Below are positions 44,639 through 55,854 of a DNA stretch of 64,000 nucleotides, piece by piece. The position numbers and the translations under genes were made by a program. The stretch is from Epiperipatus broadwayi (Eukaryota; Onychophora; Udeonychophora; Euonychophora; Peripatidae), in NCBI GenBank assembly GCA_028023455.1, contig JAQFVV010000182.1, positions 866,001-930,000 on the forward strand. The letters run 5' to 3'. Below the pieces are notes generated by a model. That model was given only the letters and a program-made list of their open reading frames with translations. It was not told where the DNA came from and did no database searches. Numbering within the stretch: position 1 is the stretch's first letter; every line of letters begins with the position of its first letter.

Positions 44639-44743
44639 GATAGACTCGAAACAATACCAACTACCATTGTCTCGAGGCCTTCAGCAACTTGCTAACGATT
44701 TAGACCACGTGGTTGACGAGCTCTTCCCGAAGAGCGACTAAAC
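44639..44743 (+). CDS. possible host exon, unassigned
   Basis: An acceptor-like AAACATTTTAG ends at 44,638 or so, and a strong donor-like AACAA/GTGAGA occurs near 44,741. Between them one frame is open for about 34 codons (QYQLPLSRGLQQLANDLDHV, then VDELFPKSD and a TAA just before the donor-like site). The base composition and CpG content differ sharply from the flanks. I do not recognise the peptide. Because the frame stops before the donor, it could also be a non-coding first exon, or the similarity to splice sites could be chance. Confidence 0.25.
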
Positions 44744-45904
44744 AAGTGAGATGCTTTCTTCTTGTTAGCAATTCAGTATTGGAACTAGCTTAATACAATG
44801 TTAGGATTTCGCAAAGTAGGGACTTCCATCCCTTCGTTCAGTTTAAAGCAGCAGGATTTCCAATGAGAATTTGAATTGTTTACAGTACTGAAGACAAAGT
44901 TACATATGTAGAACTCGCCGGTTATCACTGCCCATGATCGAGTTGTCTAGAAATTAATGGGATTACGTATAGGTAAGATAGTTATTTATCAAAACATGAT
45001 TTCAACTAAATTGGGAATTTTTATAATTTAAACTTTAAAAAAAATACAAATATTTAGTAATTTTCAAAATTTCTACCACTTTCTTTGTCTACAAGTTATC
45101 TAAAGCTTACAAGTAGGGGGTCGGCTTAAAATAGTAATTGGGTTAAATGTGTGTATGTGTGAAATTTTAAAGAAAAGTAAATATTTAGATTTTTCACGAA
45201 TGATTTGTTATAATTTGTGTTTTTGACAATAATTATATATAATAATAGATAAAAACGAAAAATTATATTAGAGAATAAGTTTCAAAATTTATAAAACCGG
45301 CTTTGAATGTAAAAGCAACCTTGCTAATCTACTCATGACAATCTCCAATCATTTCTATTTTAATTTAAAGCAAATGTTCATTTCCCCATTCCTGTTACTG
45401 AGTTGCACCCATTTATATTTGGTTTATCTTAAATCAAAAAAAATATCTATCTATCTTTCTTACTGAATAAAATATTTTGAACTCTTATTATTTGCCGTGA
45501 AAATACGTACGTCGTCTTTCCTTTCGATTTACGTTCCTAAAGCCTATGCTAGAAATAAATGTTTTAAAATAAAATTATCACTCCTTGTTACAAAAATAAA
45601 AATATGTATCAATCCTAAAAGTTATTACTATTTAGTACATATGTAATTAATGCAAAGATGTGGTTTACATCAATCTTCCAGCATATGTGAATATGACATA
45701 TATATATATATGGACGTCATTGGAAAATTTTAAGGATAATCCAATTATTTTTCATTATAAATCGCCTTCATCCCCTCACCTTTAATTAAAAATATTACAT
45801 GTAGAAAGAAATATTGCTAGACATATGTTATAAAAGATAACTTTATTCGAATTTAATGTTCTGAAACGAATGCAGAATCAGTATTTTGATTCCTATATAT
45901 TTGA

Positions 45905-46900
45905 ATTAGCAATTTTGTCAAATAATTATATATACTTTGAAAGTTACAGATATGTATATGGCAATATGTATAGAGAGTTTAGACTGTTATATAGAAAGAT
46001 CTTTTAAAAAATAGCTATAAAATACTATTTTTTAATTTCAGGTGTATAAATTTTGAATAATCAGCTATTTATTTTCCTTGCATTATACTTTAAAATATAT
46101 ATATCTCAATTGCTTTTTATATGACCAAGTTCATTCATAAAAATCATTCCCTATTGATGAATTTTGAACCTAGGAAACGAGTCATATTTATAAATAAGTT
46201 TTGGGAACCTTAATCAGAGGGGAAATATTTTAATTACAAAACAATCACTTTAATCTTCAATATTTTACAATATAGAAGCATTAACCAAATGAAATACAAA
46301 TTAATTAGTAAGCGTGAACTGAAAAAAAAAAAGTATATGTTATTTACAAAAAGTAAAAAGATAAAACAGCCTTTTAAATAAGTTTACTCAGGTCAAAGGT
46401 TTCTCTACCAGGCCTCCAAATAAAAACAATGAATGAGAAACAATTATTTACAAGGCTTGTCATTTGAAGCTAGTGTATGGAATGTCAAATGAATATGCTA
46501 CCACTACTGTTGATTTAAAGGTGAAGCAATAGTTATTATTTTTTTGATGACATTAATTTCCAGATGTAAATTTATGCTCAATTGATAAAACTTTCAAGTT
46601 ATAAAAATTTTTTATGCACTAATACAAATTGAAGATATTTTTTAATTTGTGAAGATGTTAAAATCTCATTTTCTGAACTAGCAAGACAAAATTAATCTGA
46701 AAGTAAGATACAGTTTTGGGGGAAAAAACAATTCATAGTCTCCTTGTGTCAATTTCAGTTAATATAGTTCTCAGTTTTTGCATTTAGAATTTTTAATGAT
46801 ATAGAAAAGTTACTTATAATATAGATGCGAAATTCTGAATTTCTTTAATCAAAATATTGTGATACTTTTAAAAAAAAAAGATGCTGAATAACTTAAAAAT
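45905..46900. other. AT-rich DNA, no gene seen
   Basis: No coding region or element recognised between the CpG-rich island and the RTE copy. Confidence 0.45.
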
Positions 46901-46985
46901 TTTACTAGTCATCATCATCATCAATCATTATCAATCCACTGCAGAATGAAGGTCTCTCAAGTTCAATCCATCTCTGATCTTTAGC

Positions 46986-47252
46986 TTATCTTCTCCACAT
47001 CACCCCTGCACTGTTTCGTATTTCACCCATCCATCTAACATGTGATCTTTTTCTGGGTCTTTTACAATCTCTTGGAATCCAGTTTAAGATTTCAATTGTC
47101 CATCTATTATCATCTCTTCTAGAAATATGTCCAGCCCAACTCCACTTCAATCTTTTAATTTTTTCAATAAGGTCAGTAACACCTGTTTGTTCTCTTACCC
47201 ATACATTGCGTTTTTGATCTCTTTTTGTTACTCCTAACATGCATTTATCCAT
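46986..47252 (-). pseudogene. C-terminal domain of RTE copy 4
   Basis: The frame reads MLGVTKRDQKRNVWVREQTG, LKWSWAGHISRRDDNRWTIE and RDCKRPRKRSHVRWMGEIRN. WAGHIxRRxDxRW and RPRxRxxVRW are the usual tail signature of this LINE group. It ends near the 3' terminus. Confidence 0.75.
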
Positions 47253-47322
47253 CCTTTTTTGAGTGGTCTGAAGTCTCTGTATTGCTCTTCTATTAAGTGT
47301 CCAAGTCTCAGATCCATATTTG

Positions 47323-48393
47323 TTAAAAACCTTCTTTCAAATACATAGGCATATTTCTTTTTAGTATCAAGTTATTTCTACCAAAAGTACTCCAACCAAG
47401 TTTAATTCTGTGATTAATTTCATTCATTATGTTTCCATCTATATTAATAACATCACCAAGGTATTTGTAACTGTTAACTCCTTCTAACTCATCATAATCA
47501 ATCTTTATTTTCATATTTTGAGCAAATTGATTAAACATAACTTTAGTTTTTTTAACATTTATCTTTAGTCCTTCTTTCCTACTTTCATCTGATAACTCCT
47601 GCAACATTTCCTGAAGCTCTAAAGCATTATTTGCAAAAACAACTACATCATCTGCAAAATCTAAATGACTTAAATAATCTCCATTTATTTTCACTCTTTT
47701 AGCTTTTCATTTTAATCCACAAAATACTTTTTGCAGCACTGCTGTAAAAGGTTTTGGAAATATAGAGCCATCCTGTCTTATACCCTTCTCAATGTTGATT
47801 TTGCTAGTAATATTATGTAATCTAATTATTGCTGTTTTATTTTTATAAATATTCTTTAAAATATGACAATACCCTGGATCTATACCTTGATGATCCAATG
47901 CTTTAATCATTGAAGAAATGTTTATAGAATCAAATGCCCTTTCATAATCTACAAATCCAAAGCATAATGGCAACTCATATTCATTTGTCCTTTCTATAAC
48001 TTCTCTCAATACCTGGATATGATCTACTGTACTAAAACCACTTTTAAATCCAGCTTGTTCGCTTGGTTGGTGGAAATCCAATGTTTTCTGTAGATGAGTT
48101 GTAATTATTTTGGTAAAATTTTTATATAAAACTGATAAAAGGCTAATGGGTCTGTAATTTCTAATATCTTCTTTATCACCTTTCTTAAATATTAATATTA
48201 ATATTGCATTCTTCCAATCATCTGGTACATCTTTATCATTTAGACATTTGATATATAACTTTGCTAAAAAAATTTCTATTTCTTCACCTGCTTCTTTTAA
48301 TATATCAATTGTAATTCCATCATTACCTGGAGCCTTTCCTTTCTTCATATATTTAATTGCACGTCTCACTTTTTCATTTAAAATTCTGGGCAA
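47323..48393 (-). pseudogene. reverse transcriptase of RTE copy 4, one nonsense codon
   Basis: The RT frame is open for 228 codons, then a single TGA (47,707-47,709, where copy 3 has TGG for Trp), then 123 more codons in the same frame. Motifs in order: KGKAPGNDGITIDILK, NYRPISLLSVLYK, EQAGFKSGFSTVDHI, motif A GFVDYERAFDSI, a motif B of RQDGSIFPKPF (RQGDxxSPKLF expected), motif C LDFADDVVVF and motif E NSYKYLGDV. All three catalytic aspartates are present, but motif B has lost its usual Gly and Ser. A deletion near 47,325 ends the frame before the tail. Confidence 0.85.
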
Positions 48394-48478
48394 TTCTGAA
48401 GATGTAATAGATATAGGAGATACTTGTTCTTTATTACTATATAATTCTTGATAAAAGTCTTCTACCCATTTTATGATA

Positions 48479-48688
48479 TCATCTCTCTTTTTTTTTTATT
48501 GCAGATATAAATTTCCTACCAATACCAAAATATTGTTTTACATTCTTGAGACTTTTATTTTCTTCTACAGCTTTCCTTGCTAGTTCACAGTTGTACTTTC
48601 TTATATCATTTTCAACTCTTTTCTGCACCATTTTATAAAATTCGAGATATTCAATCTTTTTTAATGCATCATTTTTGTATATCTTCAT
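48479..48688 (-). pseudogene. endonuclease-RT linker, RTE copy 4
   Basis: The frame reads MKIYKNDALKKIEYLEFYKM, VENDIRKYNCELARKAVEEN and VKQYFGIGRKFISAIKKKER, a charged linker between endonuclease and RT found also in copy 3. It is out of frame with the RT because of an A/T-run change near 48,485. Confidence 0.65.
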
Positions 48689-48890
48689 ATTCCTTTTTTC
48701 TTCATAAATTCTCTAGTCTCAGTAGAAAGTTAATTTGTCAATTGCTGCTTTTTTCTACCAGCTATCTTTGTTGCAGTTTTTAAAAGGGTATCAGTTATTT
48801 TCATATTAATTTCATTCAAATCTGAATCATGTTCAAAATCTACTAATACATGAAACTGATTTGTAAGATCTAATTTAAATACATTAGAAT

Positions 48891-48970
48891 GTTATATATA
48901 GAATACTTAAAAAAACAAACTCTTAAGAAGCTTCAAAAATACATCTGACTTGATTTTTTATCAGTTTAAC
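48891..48970. mobile_element. 80-bp insertion in RTE copy 4 (8-bp TSD)
   Basis: The insertion starts GTTATATATAGAATAC, ends CAGTTTAAC and is flanked by ATTAGAAT on both sides (48,883-48,890 and 48,971-48,978). Copy 3 is uninterrupted here. Its left part matches the left part of the insertion at 49,615, including ACAAACTCTTAAGAAGCTT against ACAAACTCTTAACAAGCTT. Confidence 0.75.
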
Positions 48971-49073
48971 ATTAGAATGTTTCTGAAGATTAGGAATATC
49001 AACTGTAAATATTGGTTTTTCTTAATACTCTTTGTCTCTCTAGTTTTGCATTAACCCAGGAAGTGATCATGAA

Positions 49074-49437
49074 TTAGTAAGATGTAAATCTTACTAATCG
49101 ATGATCACTTCCTGTGATAAATTTATTAAGAACATTACAAGCTTGAAATATGTATTTTCTGTTAGTCAAAATATAAGCCAATTCTGCTGTACCTTCATTT
49201 GGATGCTTCCATGTCCATTTCCTTTTAACATTTTTCTCAAAAAAAGAATTCATAATATAATTTTTTTTCTTTTTCTGCAAACTCCACAAGTCTATGTCCT
49301 CTCTCATTTCTATTACCATAACCAAAATTATCTACAGCACTTTCATCTTTCATTTGTTTATCAATTCTAGCATTAAAGTTTCCCATAACAATTTTAAAAT
49401 GTTGTTTACTCTGATCAAAAGCCTTTTGTACATCCAT
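49074..49437 (-). pseudogene. endonuclease C-terminal half, RTE copy 4
   Basis: Two frames shifted at an A-run near 49,265 cover QKAFDQSKQHFKIVMGNFNA (with Gln where copy 3 has a stop), KDESAVDNFGYGNRNERGHR, WTWKHPNEGTAELAYILTNR and GSDHRLVR. The catalytic His context is intact. The N-terminal half upstream is disrupted by the insertion at 49,615-49,770 and a deletion. Confidence 0.75.
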
Positions 49438-49614
49438 ATAAAAATCTTCTACTATTTCATCACTATGAGAACTTGTTCGGGCATAAACCTGAATTATCTA
49501 TATTTGGTATCTGCTATTAAGTTATATAACTAATCTTGCCACTGTCTGATATACCATCAATCTCCATAATGAATCCTACTCCACTTGTATTTTCAATATT
49601 TGTGCCTTTATAAA

Positions 49615-49770
49615 TGTTATATATAGAGTTCCCAAAACAAACTCTTAACAAGCTTTGAGAATATCCTCAACCCCAGACCGGTTTCTGCATCTAGCATTAT
49701 CAGTGAGGTGCCAGGATATTCATTAGATTAAAAATACTAGGACAAGCCCAGCACTTTATCTAATATATAA
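49615..49770. mobile_element. 156-bp insertion in RTE copy 4, related MITE
   Basis: It begins GTTATATATAGAG and ends CTAATATATAAC, giving short inverted ends (GTTATATAT/ATATATAAC). The inside contains CCCCAGACCGGTTTCTGCAT and a rather GC-rich core. The shorter insertion at 48,891 looks like a deletion derivative of it. A target duplication is not clear here because about 85 bp of further unmatched sequence follows to 49,850. Confidence 0.6.
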
Positions 49771-50004
49771 CTATAGAAAAGAAAATCTGAAACTTTCAGA
49801 CATTCATATGTCTAAAAATCTAGCTATCTAACACAAATAGCCAATAATGTCCCATTTAATATAAGACAGTTCTTCTAATTCTTGCAATCTTCCATCACTT
49901 GGAAAGTGATCTGCAGTTGTGGAAGCCTGTGTCCACAATCAAGTCCCCCTTTGGCCCCCAACTGCCATCTTGATTGGTGACTTTACAGCCTCCTGGGAAA
50001 TAGA

Positions 50005-51500
50005 AAGGCTGTATATCCTAATGAGATTCCCAAAGTAATTTTAAAATATAGTGGTGATATAATAGCTTCAAAAATATTACAATTTTTTAGGAATATATGA
50101 ACTCGTGAAGTTGCGCTAACCAATCTTAAGATTGCTTATATTATTTCTAAAACTAAGAGAAATAAATAAGATTACAATAATCATCATGAAATATCATTGA
50201 TACCTAAAGCAAAATAGTTTTAAGGTTTTTTAAATAGGTGTTTTAGTCACAGATGAATGATAGCAAAGAGTTAGCATGGTTTTAGAGAATCAAGAAACAC
50301 TATGATATATTTTATGTTGCCAGGCAAATGCAAGAAAGGTATCGGGAACCCAAGAGTGATTTATATATTGGTTTATTTGATGTGATCAAGGTATTTGACT
50401 CAATTCATCAAACAAATCTGTAGCACTATTTGAAAATAATTATTTGGCCACCAAAAGTTATTCATATTAGATAGTTTTTATATGATGTAATGACAAGTGT
50501 TATTGTTACAGATGGAAAATCTGAGGCATTTAAATGAAAACTGATTCAAACAAGGATTTATATTTGATCCAACTTTGTTTTTGATTATGATCATATTCTT
50601 TGGAACTGTTTATAGGTTACTTAATAAATTGGCAATTAAGATGCAGTATAGGCTTAATGATAGAATGTTTAATTTGATTCAGTTAAAAACAAGAATATTA
50701 TCTGAATTTTGAATTTATAGTGTGATGATAATTGTGCTATTTATCTATTTCAAATGATGATTTGCAGAATGTATTTCATGTTTTGAACACTACATATAAA
50801 GATTCTGATTTAGTAATTAATTTTCAAAAATTCAAGTTATTCATCAGCCAGTAATGGAAGAAAAATCTTCAGTGACTTTTAGCTTGGATAATTATCAACT
50901 TGTAAATGTAAGTTAATTTAAATATTTTGGTAGCTTTTTAAGTAGAAAGGAAGAATTTAGATGCTAAGATGCAGTCTATATTCCAGTGGGATGCTATTTT
51001 TATTTCATCACAGTGAAATAACTATTGTAACTAAATTAACTGCACATAGATCTTTTAGTTTACTAATTTATTGTATGGCCTTTGACTCCCATTTGACATA
51101 ATATAATGGCATTAAAAATTTTTTATTTAAGAATCGTCAGTAAAATTCTAAAAATACAGTGGCAAGTTCTTAAGACTAATTAATATAGACTTCAACTTTC
51201 TGAATATGATACTACAAAAATCTCATATTCATTGATATGAAACAAATGATCAATACAAGATGCTAAAAAATATTTTATAGTAAAATTTGAGTATGGATTT
51301 TTATGAAAAAGGCACTTCCCATTTACATTATAAAAATATCTCAGAGACATTTTAAAGAAATGCAATGCTGATTGTTTATTATATGGCTGAAAATAAAATA
51401 TATTGGTGAGTTACAATTATGCATAGTGTTGAAATATTTCAGAAAGAAAAGTTTACTGCAGAAAAAATTAATAAAAGACAGTATCACAAAATATTAAATG
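50005..51500 (+). mobile_element. decayed LINE, second family
   Basis: Plus-strand relic of a non-LTR retrotransposon distinct from RTE. Recognisable pieces in order: LTNLKIAYIISKTK and HHEISLIPKAK (finger region, usually NYRGISLLSxxxK), CRQMQERYREPKSDLYIGLF with DVIKVFDSIHQ (motif A), DGKSEAF before a degenerate motif B, LNDRMFNLIQLKTR, YFGSFLSRK-like text, and LKIFYLRIVSKILKIQWQVL and YLRDILKKCNAD (post-RT tail, usually LRxILxIxWxD). Stops are frequent, so it is older than RTE copy 4, which abuts it. Confidence 0.7.
50290..50500 (+). pseudogene. RT motif A region of the decayed LINE
   Basis: The frame reads CQANARKVSGTQE and then, shifted, SDLYIGLFDVIKVFDSIHQT followed by a TAG, and IIWPPKVIHIR. 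In related LINEs this is DLYxAFIDLTKAFDSVxR...LxxxGCPPKFI. The catalytic Asp of motif A is kept (LFDVIKVFD). Confidence 0.6.
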
Positions 51501-51990
51501 AACAGAATAATTGGAATATATTCCATATGTAAATGTATTTGTGTTTCGCAAAACTCATATCTGTTTGTCTATTTTTGTATTTTTTTAATCATTTTATGTT
51601 TTTTTTTCTTTTGAAATTGGATGACCATATTTGTTTGTGAGTGCTGCTGATGAATTCAGTGTTTTGTATATTATTTTTAATATTCTTTCCAACTTGATCA
51701 TTATCTTTCATATTTTGTTTATTATGAAACTTGATCTATTATCCTTTTTCTGACTTGCTTTTGATTATTTTTGTGTTTTGATATTCTATTTTGTTATATA
51801 TTTGTCTGACTTGCATCTTTTGTAAAATCTAGTTTCTTTGGGCTCTTTTGATATTTTTTTTTATGTTAATCTTACTTATAAAATTTTTTATTCTTTTAAA
51901 TTTTTTTCTATTTTGCATTTCCACTATTTCAAATTGATTTCGTGGTTTAAATGTACTCACCAAAACATTGCTATATTTCCAAAATCTCAT
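51500..51990. other. AT-rich DNA, no gene seen
   Basis: T-rich plus strand without recognisable coding content. A minus-strand frame (51,829-52,050) runs partly through the SINE and is not considered a gene. Confidence 0.45.
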
Positions 51991-52006
51991 TTTTAAGAGT
52001 TTACTA

Positions 52007-52115
52007 AGTCTTGCATTGGTGGTCGAGAGGTCAGCATGACTGCCTTGCACTTGCAGGCAGTTGCCCGGGTTGCAGGTTCGCGTTCCGGCCGATGCTATGA
52101 CAGTTAAGAAAAAAA
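52007..52115 (+). mobile_element. tRNA-derived SINE, copy 4
   Basis: It starts AGTCTTGCATTGGTGGTCGA and has the A-box-like GGTCGAGAGGT, a lengthened anticodon region (TGCCTTGCACTTGCAGGCA), the B-box-like CAGGTTCGCGTTCC and an A-rich tail. AAGAGTTTACTA occurs on both sides (51,995-52,006 and 52,116-52,127), a 12-bp target-site duplication. Confidence 0.85.
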
Positions 52116-52129
52116 AAGAGTTTACTATC

Positions 52130-53875
52130 TATTGTAATGGCAAATCCCCACTGATAATAATCAAGAGAGATGTCTGCTAATAGATACTCAAACTGCATTT
52201 GGGCAGAAAATATCAGTTCTAGATTTCTTCTATTCTGTAATATTTTGTAAAAGTGTATAGATTCCTTTAATATTATGCTTTGTTGTTTGATTCAGTTTAT
52301 TTACATTTCATATTATACTCCATGTTTTTCTATGGTATCTTTTATTATGGAAATGTTTTAATAAAATCTTTACAAAAATGATGAGTGATTAAAAAATGTA
52401 AATCAAAAAGTAATTAAATTAAAACTTATGCTTTTAACTAAAAAAGCTTTTTTAAAAAAATGACCTAGCAACAACAACTTAGATAGTGTTATTGGCAGTG
52501 CTCTCAACATAATATAGCAAGTACATATTCTTCATTTCTTTTAAATGTCCATTCCAATGAAAGTACAATTTTATAATAGTTGATGCTATAATATCTTATC
52601 CAGTACATAGAAAAATCCGGTGGGTTTTACGATGTTTGCTGTTGTATTTTCCCAACCTTATAGAGTATCTTTAAATGAAGCTTTTCTAATACTTTTATAT
52701 GTCAATAGAATGTTCATTTCACTTCCTTGCAATAAATTAGGTAAAATATTAGCTCTAAATACATTAAATGGTCAAATTTCAACCTTAAAATTTGTCCGTA
52801 ATGTTGCCTTCTATATATAAAATTAAAAATAATCAATTTAAAACAAAATTGAAATAGACAACTCACTATAAATAAAAATATTATTTAACACATCAATCCG
52901 ACTTTAATTCCTTAATGGAACCTTCTAATTTTTGCAGAAAAGGTTTCTTTCTGAAACAATTTAACATCTTGCCTAATAATTAACTCTCCCTTATATTCTA
53001 TCCTCAGCTATGTCTGCCAAATGAAAGCAATCAACTTTGCTCTTCTTTAAGGATTTTTATAATCATCAATTGAAATCACACTCATGTTCACTATAAAATT
53101 GTTATTTAGGAAGTGTTATATGGTTCATTTGTTTATATATTCAATTTAATTTAAGATGAGATTTTACAATAATGAATTCTGTTATAATACTTAACAAAAA
53201 AATAATTAAATGTTTTACAACTGAGGATTGTTTAGATAGAAAAAGAAATGTATATTAATATTATTAGCTATTATTTATATATGAGTGCTTTAAGGTTTAT
53301 AGTGGAAGTGGGATGAGTTTTGAGAAATGTATTATTGAATTATTTTTGATCTGGTAAAATCACTAATCCTCAAAAATGCTGAAACAAAAGATGGCAAATT
53401 AACAGTATTTCACAAAAACTAGCCAAGATTGATGGTTAGTAGAAAATACAGTCAAAATGTTTAAATGAAATAAAATATAAACCAATAGGAATATATTAAA
53501 AAATATAGCAAGCACTAGGATGGTAATGATAGGATTCTAGTCTGAGTTTTGGGCTTGGGAGGGGCAAGCATGGGAGATCAGCCAGTTAAATAAGAAGAAC
53601 AAAGATAAAAATCAATTTTATGAAATATTAACTTCTATTTTGTTATCCAATAATAATTTGTTTACTTCACCTATTCTTCGTAATTATTATAGTGCACTTC
53701 CAATGCACACCAGTGAAGCTATTATTTTAACAGTATTTATTCTGGCTTAGTACCTCTGGGGCATATTTTCTCCCATATTCATAGCCCATGTTGTTCTCTA
53801 TTTTGTGTTATCATTAGTGTATGCAAATTATTTAACCAATCCATTTTTTGGAAATTGAAAAGCAGGAATCTTATC
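52130..53875. other. AT-rich DNA, no confident gene
   Basis: No coding region recognised. A small GC-rich patch at 53,540-53,590 includes the hairpin GCTTGGGAGGGGCAAGC. Confidence 0.4.
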
Positions 53876-53879
53876 TATT

Positions 53880-54520
53880 GATGGTCTTCGAGTCATTCGC
53901 AATGAAATATACTTCTTTTATTTTGCGCAAAGCATCATTTCTTTCCAGGCACATGATTTCAGCATTGGTGGATTTGAATATGTGACTAGATTTTTTTGGT
54001 GTTCTAGGAATATCGAATTGCTTTCGTTTTTAGTACACGATCTATTATATATGTACATGTGTTGCGATACTCTGGTGGTAACAGTAGCCTGAGTTTCACC
54101 GTAATACATAGCTCCACAGCTGGCAGGTGGGCATTTTATCTTATATAGCACCTGGGGAATTTGGTGTGGATTGTTTTTGTTTTTGGAGTTGTTTCTATTA
54201 GTAGCTAAGGAGGTTCAAAAACCTATTTTAAATTATTTAGATAGGTTTTTAACTAGATCTTTGGCCATTTCCTCTTCTCACTGGTTATTTATTAATTTTC
54301 TATAAAATTGCTTGATCCTCTGCTATTGTTCTATATTTGAATCCCATGCTTATCAAGTCTTTGACATAGCATGCGAGATTGGTTTTCTTGTTTGCTTCAA
54401 ATATATAATATTTTCATCATTCTGACTTTTTGTTTCAGTCTTTGTGATTATAACCATTCATATTCTTATTTTGTAATGGATAACATGTTCCTGCTTTGAT
54501 ACATTTGAATGGGAAAAAAA
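53880..54520 (-). mobile_element. Penelope-like element, 3' fragment
   Basis: The minus strand holds, from about 54,420 down, HAMSKT/YVKDLISMGFKYRTIA (RT thumb end, where L..RGY is usual) and then a GIY-YIG domain. Frameshifts separate the parts. It is a third PLE fragment in the window, of another subfamily than the palindrome, since its GIY-YIG sequence is quite different. Confidence 0.65.
53918..54151 (-). pseudogene. GIY-YIG endonuclease domain of the PLE fragment
   Basis: The frame reads LYKIKCPPASCGAMYYGETQ, then ATVTTRVSQHM and FLEHQKN. PLE endonucleases typically read VYKIxCxxCxxxYIGETxRxLxxRxxEH; here YIG is YYG. It is preceded in frame by PHQIPQV. The C-terminal end after 53,918 is lost to frameshift or truncation. 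Confidence 0.7.
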
Positions 54521-54524
54521 ATTT

Positions 54525-55620
54525 GAAAACACAATTAAACCATGGTACATGATAGAAAGTGTATATGAGATGGGTGGTGTCTTAGAATTTTTTGGCACAG
54601 GCTTGCACACATTTATGTGGCAAAATGATCTTTCTTAATTAGACATACAATTTATTTAGATTGTGACACAAAGGTCTAGAGCTTTTTTGGAAGTACATTT
54701 TATTGCTATGCTTGAAGTAGACATATATTATCAGACTTTTGATCATTTATATTGATGAATTGAGAGTTCAGTAAAGACTATGTCTGTCTCTGTAACATAT
54801 ATAGAATATTGTATTAATAATAAATTTTGTTATGAGACTTTTATTACTCTAAATTACATATGATAACTTTATGAATTTTCAACAAATTGCTACTACAAGT
54901 TAAAAGTTTAATCCACAAAATATTGTCATCATTGCTTAATATTATTGATCATTCATTATGAGATGCGTGCCAAGAAGTAATAGTTTTATTTTATTTGTAA
55001 AAAATAATGTTTTATTTTATTTATAGAAAAATCTATTACATATTACTATTGATTTTTATTGTTTGTTTGTCTTGATAATTTGACTGCATTTTGGATGATG
55101 TCTTGCTAATAAAAAAAATTAGCTGCCCTCTTTGATTTTTTTACTTCTAAACAAAATCATTTTTGCAATGGCTGCTAATAAACTATTATTATGATTATTT
55201 TTTAATGCAATGACCTGCTGTCAAAAATACAAATATAAAGCAGTTACTTTCAGTTTATTAAGTTGATAAATTAATGGCAAAGGCAGAAGATAGTCTATGG
55301 AATTTTTATTTGAGGTTTTTGATTTAAGTTGAAATTATGCAGGTTAATAAATAAGTTAAAGTCAAAAACTCATTTTATTCATCCCATTAATAAAATAGCT
55401 TTTATTTTCCCCATTAACAAAATAGGAATTAATTTTATAAGTTATATTTAAATTTAAATCTAATATTTATCTGTGACTTCAATCACAATTTAGTATAGCC
55501 TCAAGTGACACAAAGATTTTTTTTCTTTTAATTTCAAAATTTACTCATATCATATCATGAACGAAAGCTAATTCATATATTTGTCCATTCTTATACATAG
55601 TTATAAACTCATTTGCAAGT
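54525..55620. other. AT-rich DNA, no gene seen
   Basis: No coding region or element recognised. Confidence 0.45.
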
Positions 55621-55630
55621 ATCAAAGTTG

Positions 55631-55740
55631 TCAAGCGTTGTTAGCCGAGAGATCACCACAGCTGCCTTGCAAGAAAGTAGTTGATTGCAGACGGTTGTGG
55701 ATTCGCCTCCCGGTCAATGCTATGACATATGAAAAAAAAA
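55631..55740 (+). mobile_element. tRNA-derived SINE, copy 5
   Basis: It begins TCAAGCGTTGTTAGCCGAGA, shares GCGTTGTTAGCC with copy 2, contains CTGCCTTGCAAGAAAG, GTGGATTCGCCTCC as B-box, and ends TATGACATATGAAAAAAAA. AAAGTTG flanks both ends (55,624-55,630 and 55,741-55,747). The GTTG/TTAGCC start may define a subfamily with copy 2. Confidence 0.8.
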
Positions 55741-55854
55741 AAAGTTGAATATGATTCCTAGAGATTTTTTTTTTTTTTTCACCAAAGAACAATTATTATT
55801 TTTTCTTTTAGATTATAAAAGAAATAAAATCTTTTTGTCTGATTCAAATTACAA

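Larger units (their letters stand above)
43970..45900. promoter_or_regulatory. CpG-rich island in CpG-poor DNA
   Basis: CpG dinucleotides are frequent here (for example GACGAGCTCTTCCCGAAGAG near 44,715 and TACGTACGTCGTCTTTCC near 45,508), while most of the window has very few. The densest part is 44,640-44,960, which also has the most balanced base composition. In animals with methylated repeats, such islands often mark promoters and first exons that stay unmethylated. An E-box-like CACGTG lies at 44,708. The direction of any promoter cannot be decided. Confidence 0.45.
46905..50000 (-). mobile_element. RTE-type LINE, copy 4 (best RT)
   Basis: About 3.1 kb on the minus strand, from the 5' end near 50,000 to a 3' tail of CATCATCATCATCA (46,910-46,925 on the plus strand). 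It matches copy 3 along nearly its whole length. Two small related insertions interrupt it (48,891-48,970 and 49,615-49,770). The 5' leader is shortened compared with copy 3. The RT frame is almost intact, the endonuclease is damaged by frameshifts and one of the insertions. Confidence 0.9.

Noticed and set aside
44639-44743. Confident host gene
   Set aside because: The only open frame stops before the donor-like site and the peptide is not recognised, so it is kept only as a low-confidence exon candidate.
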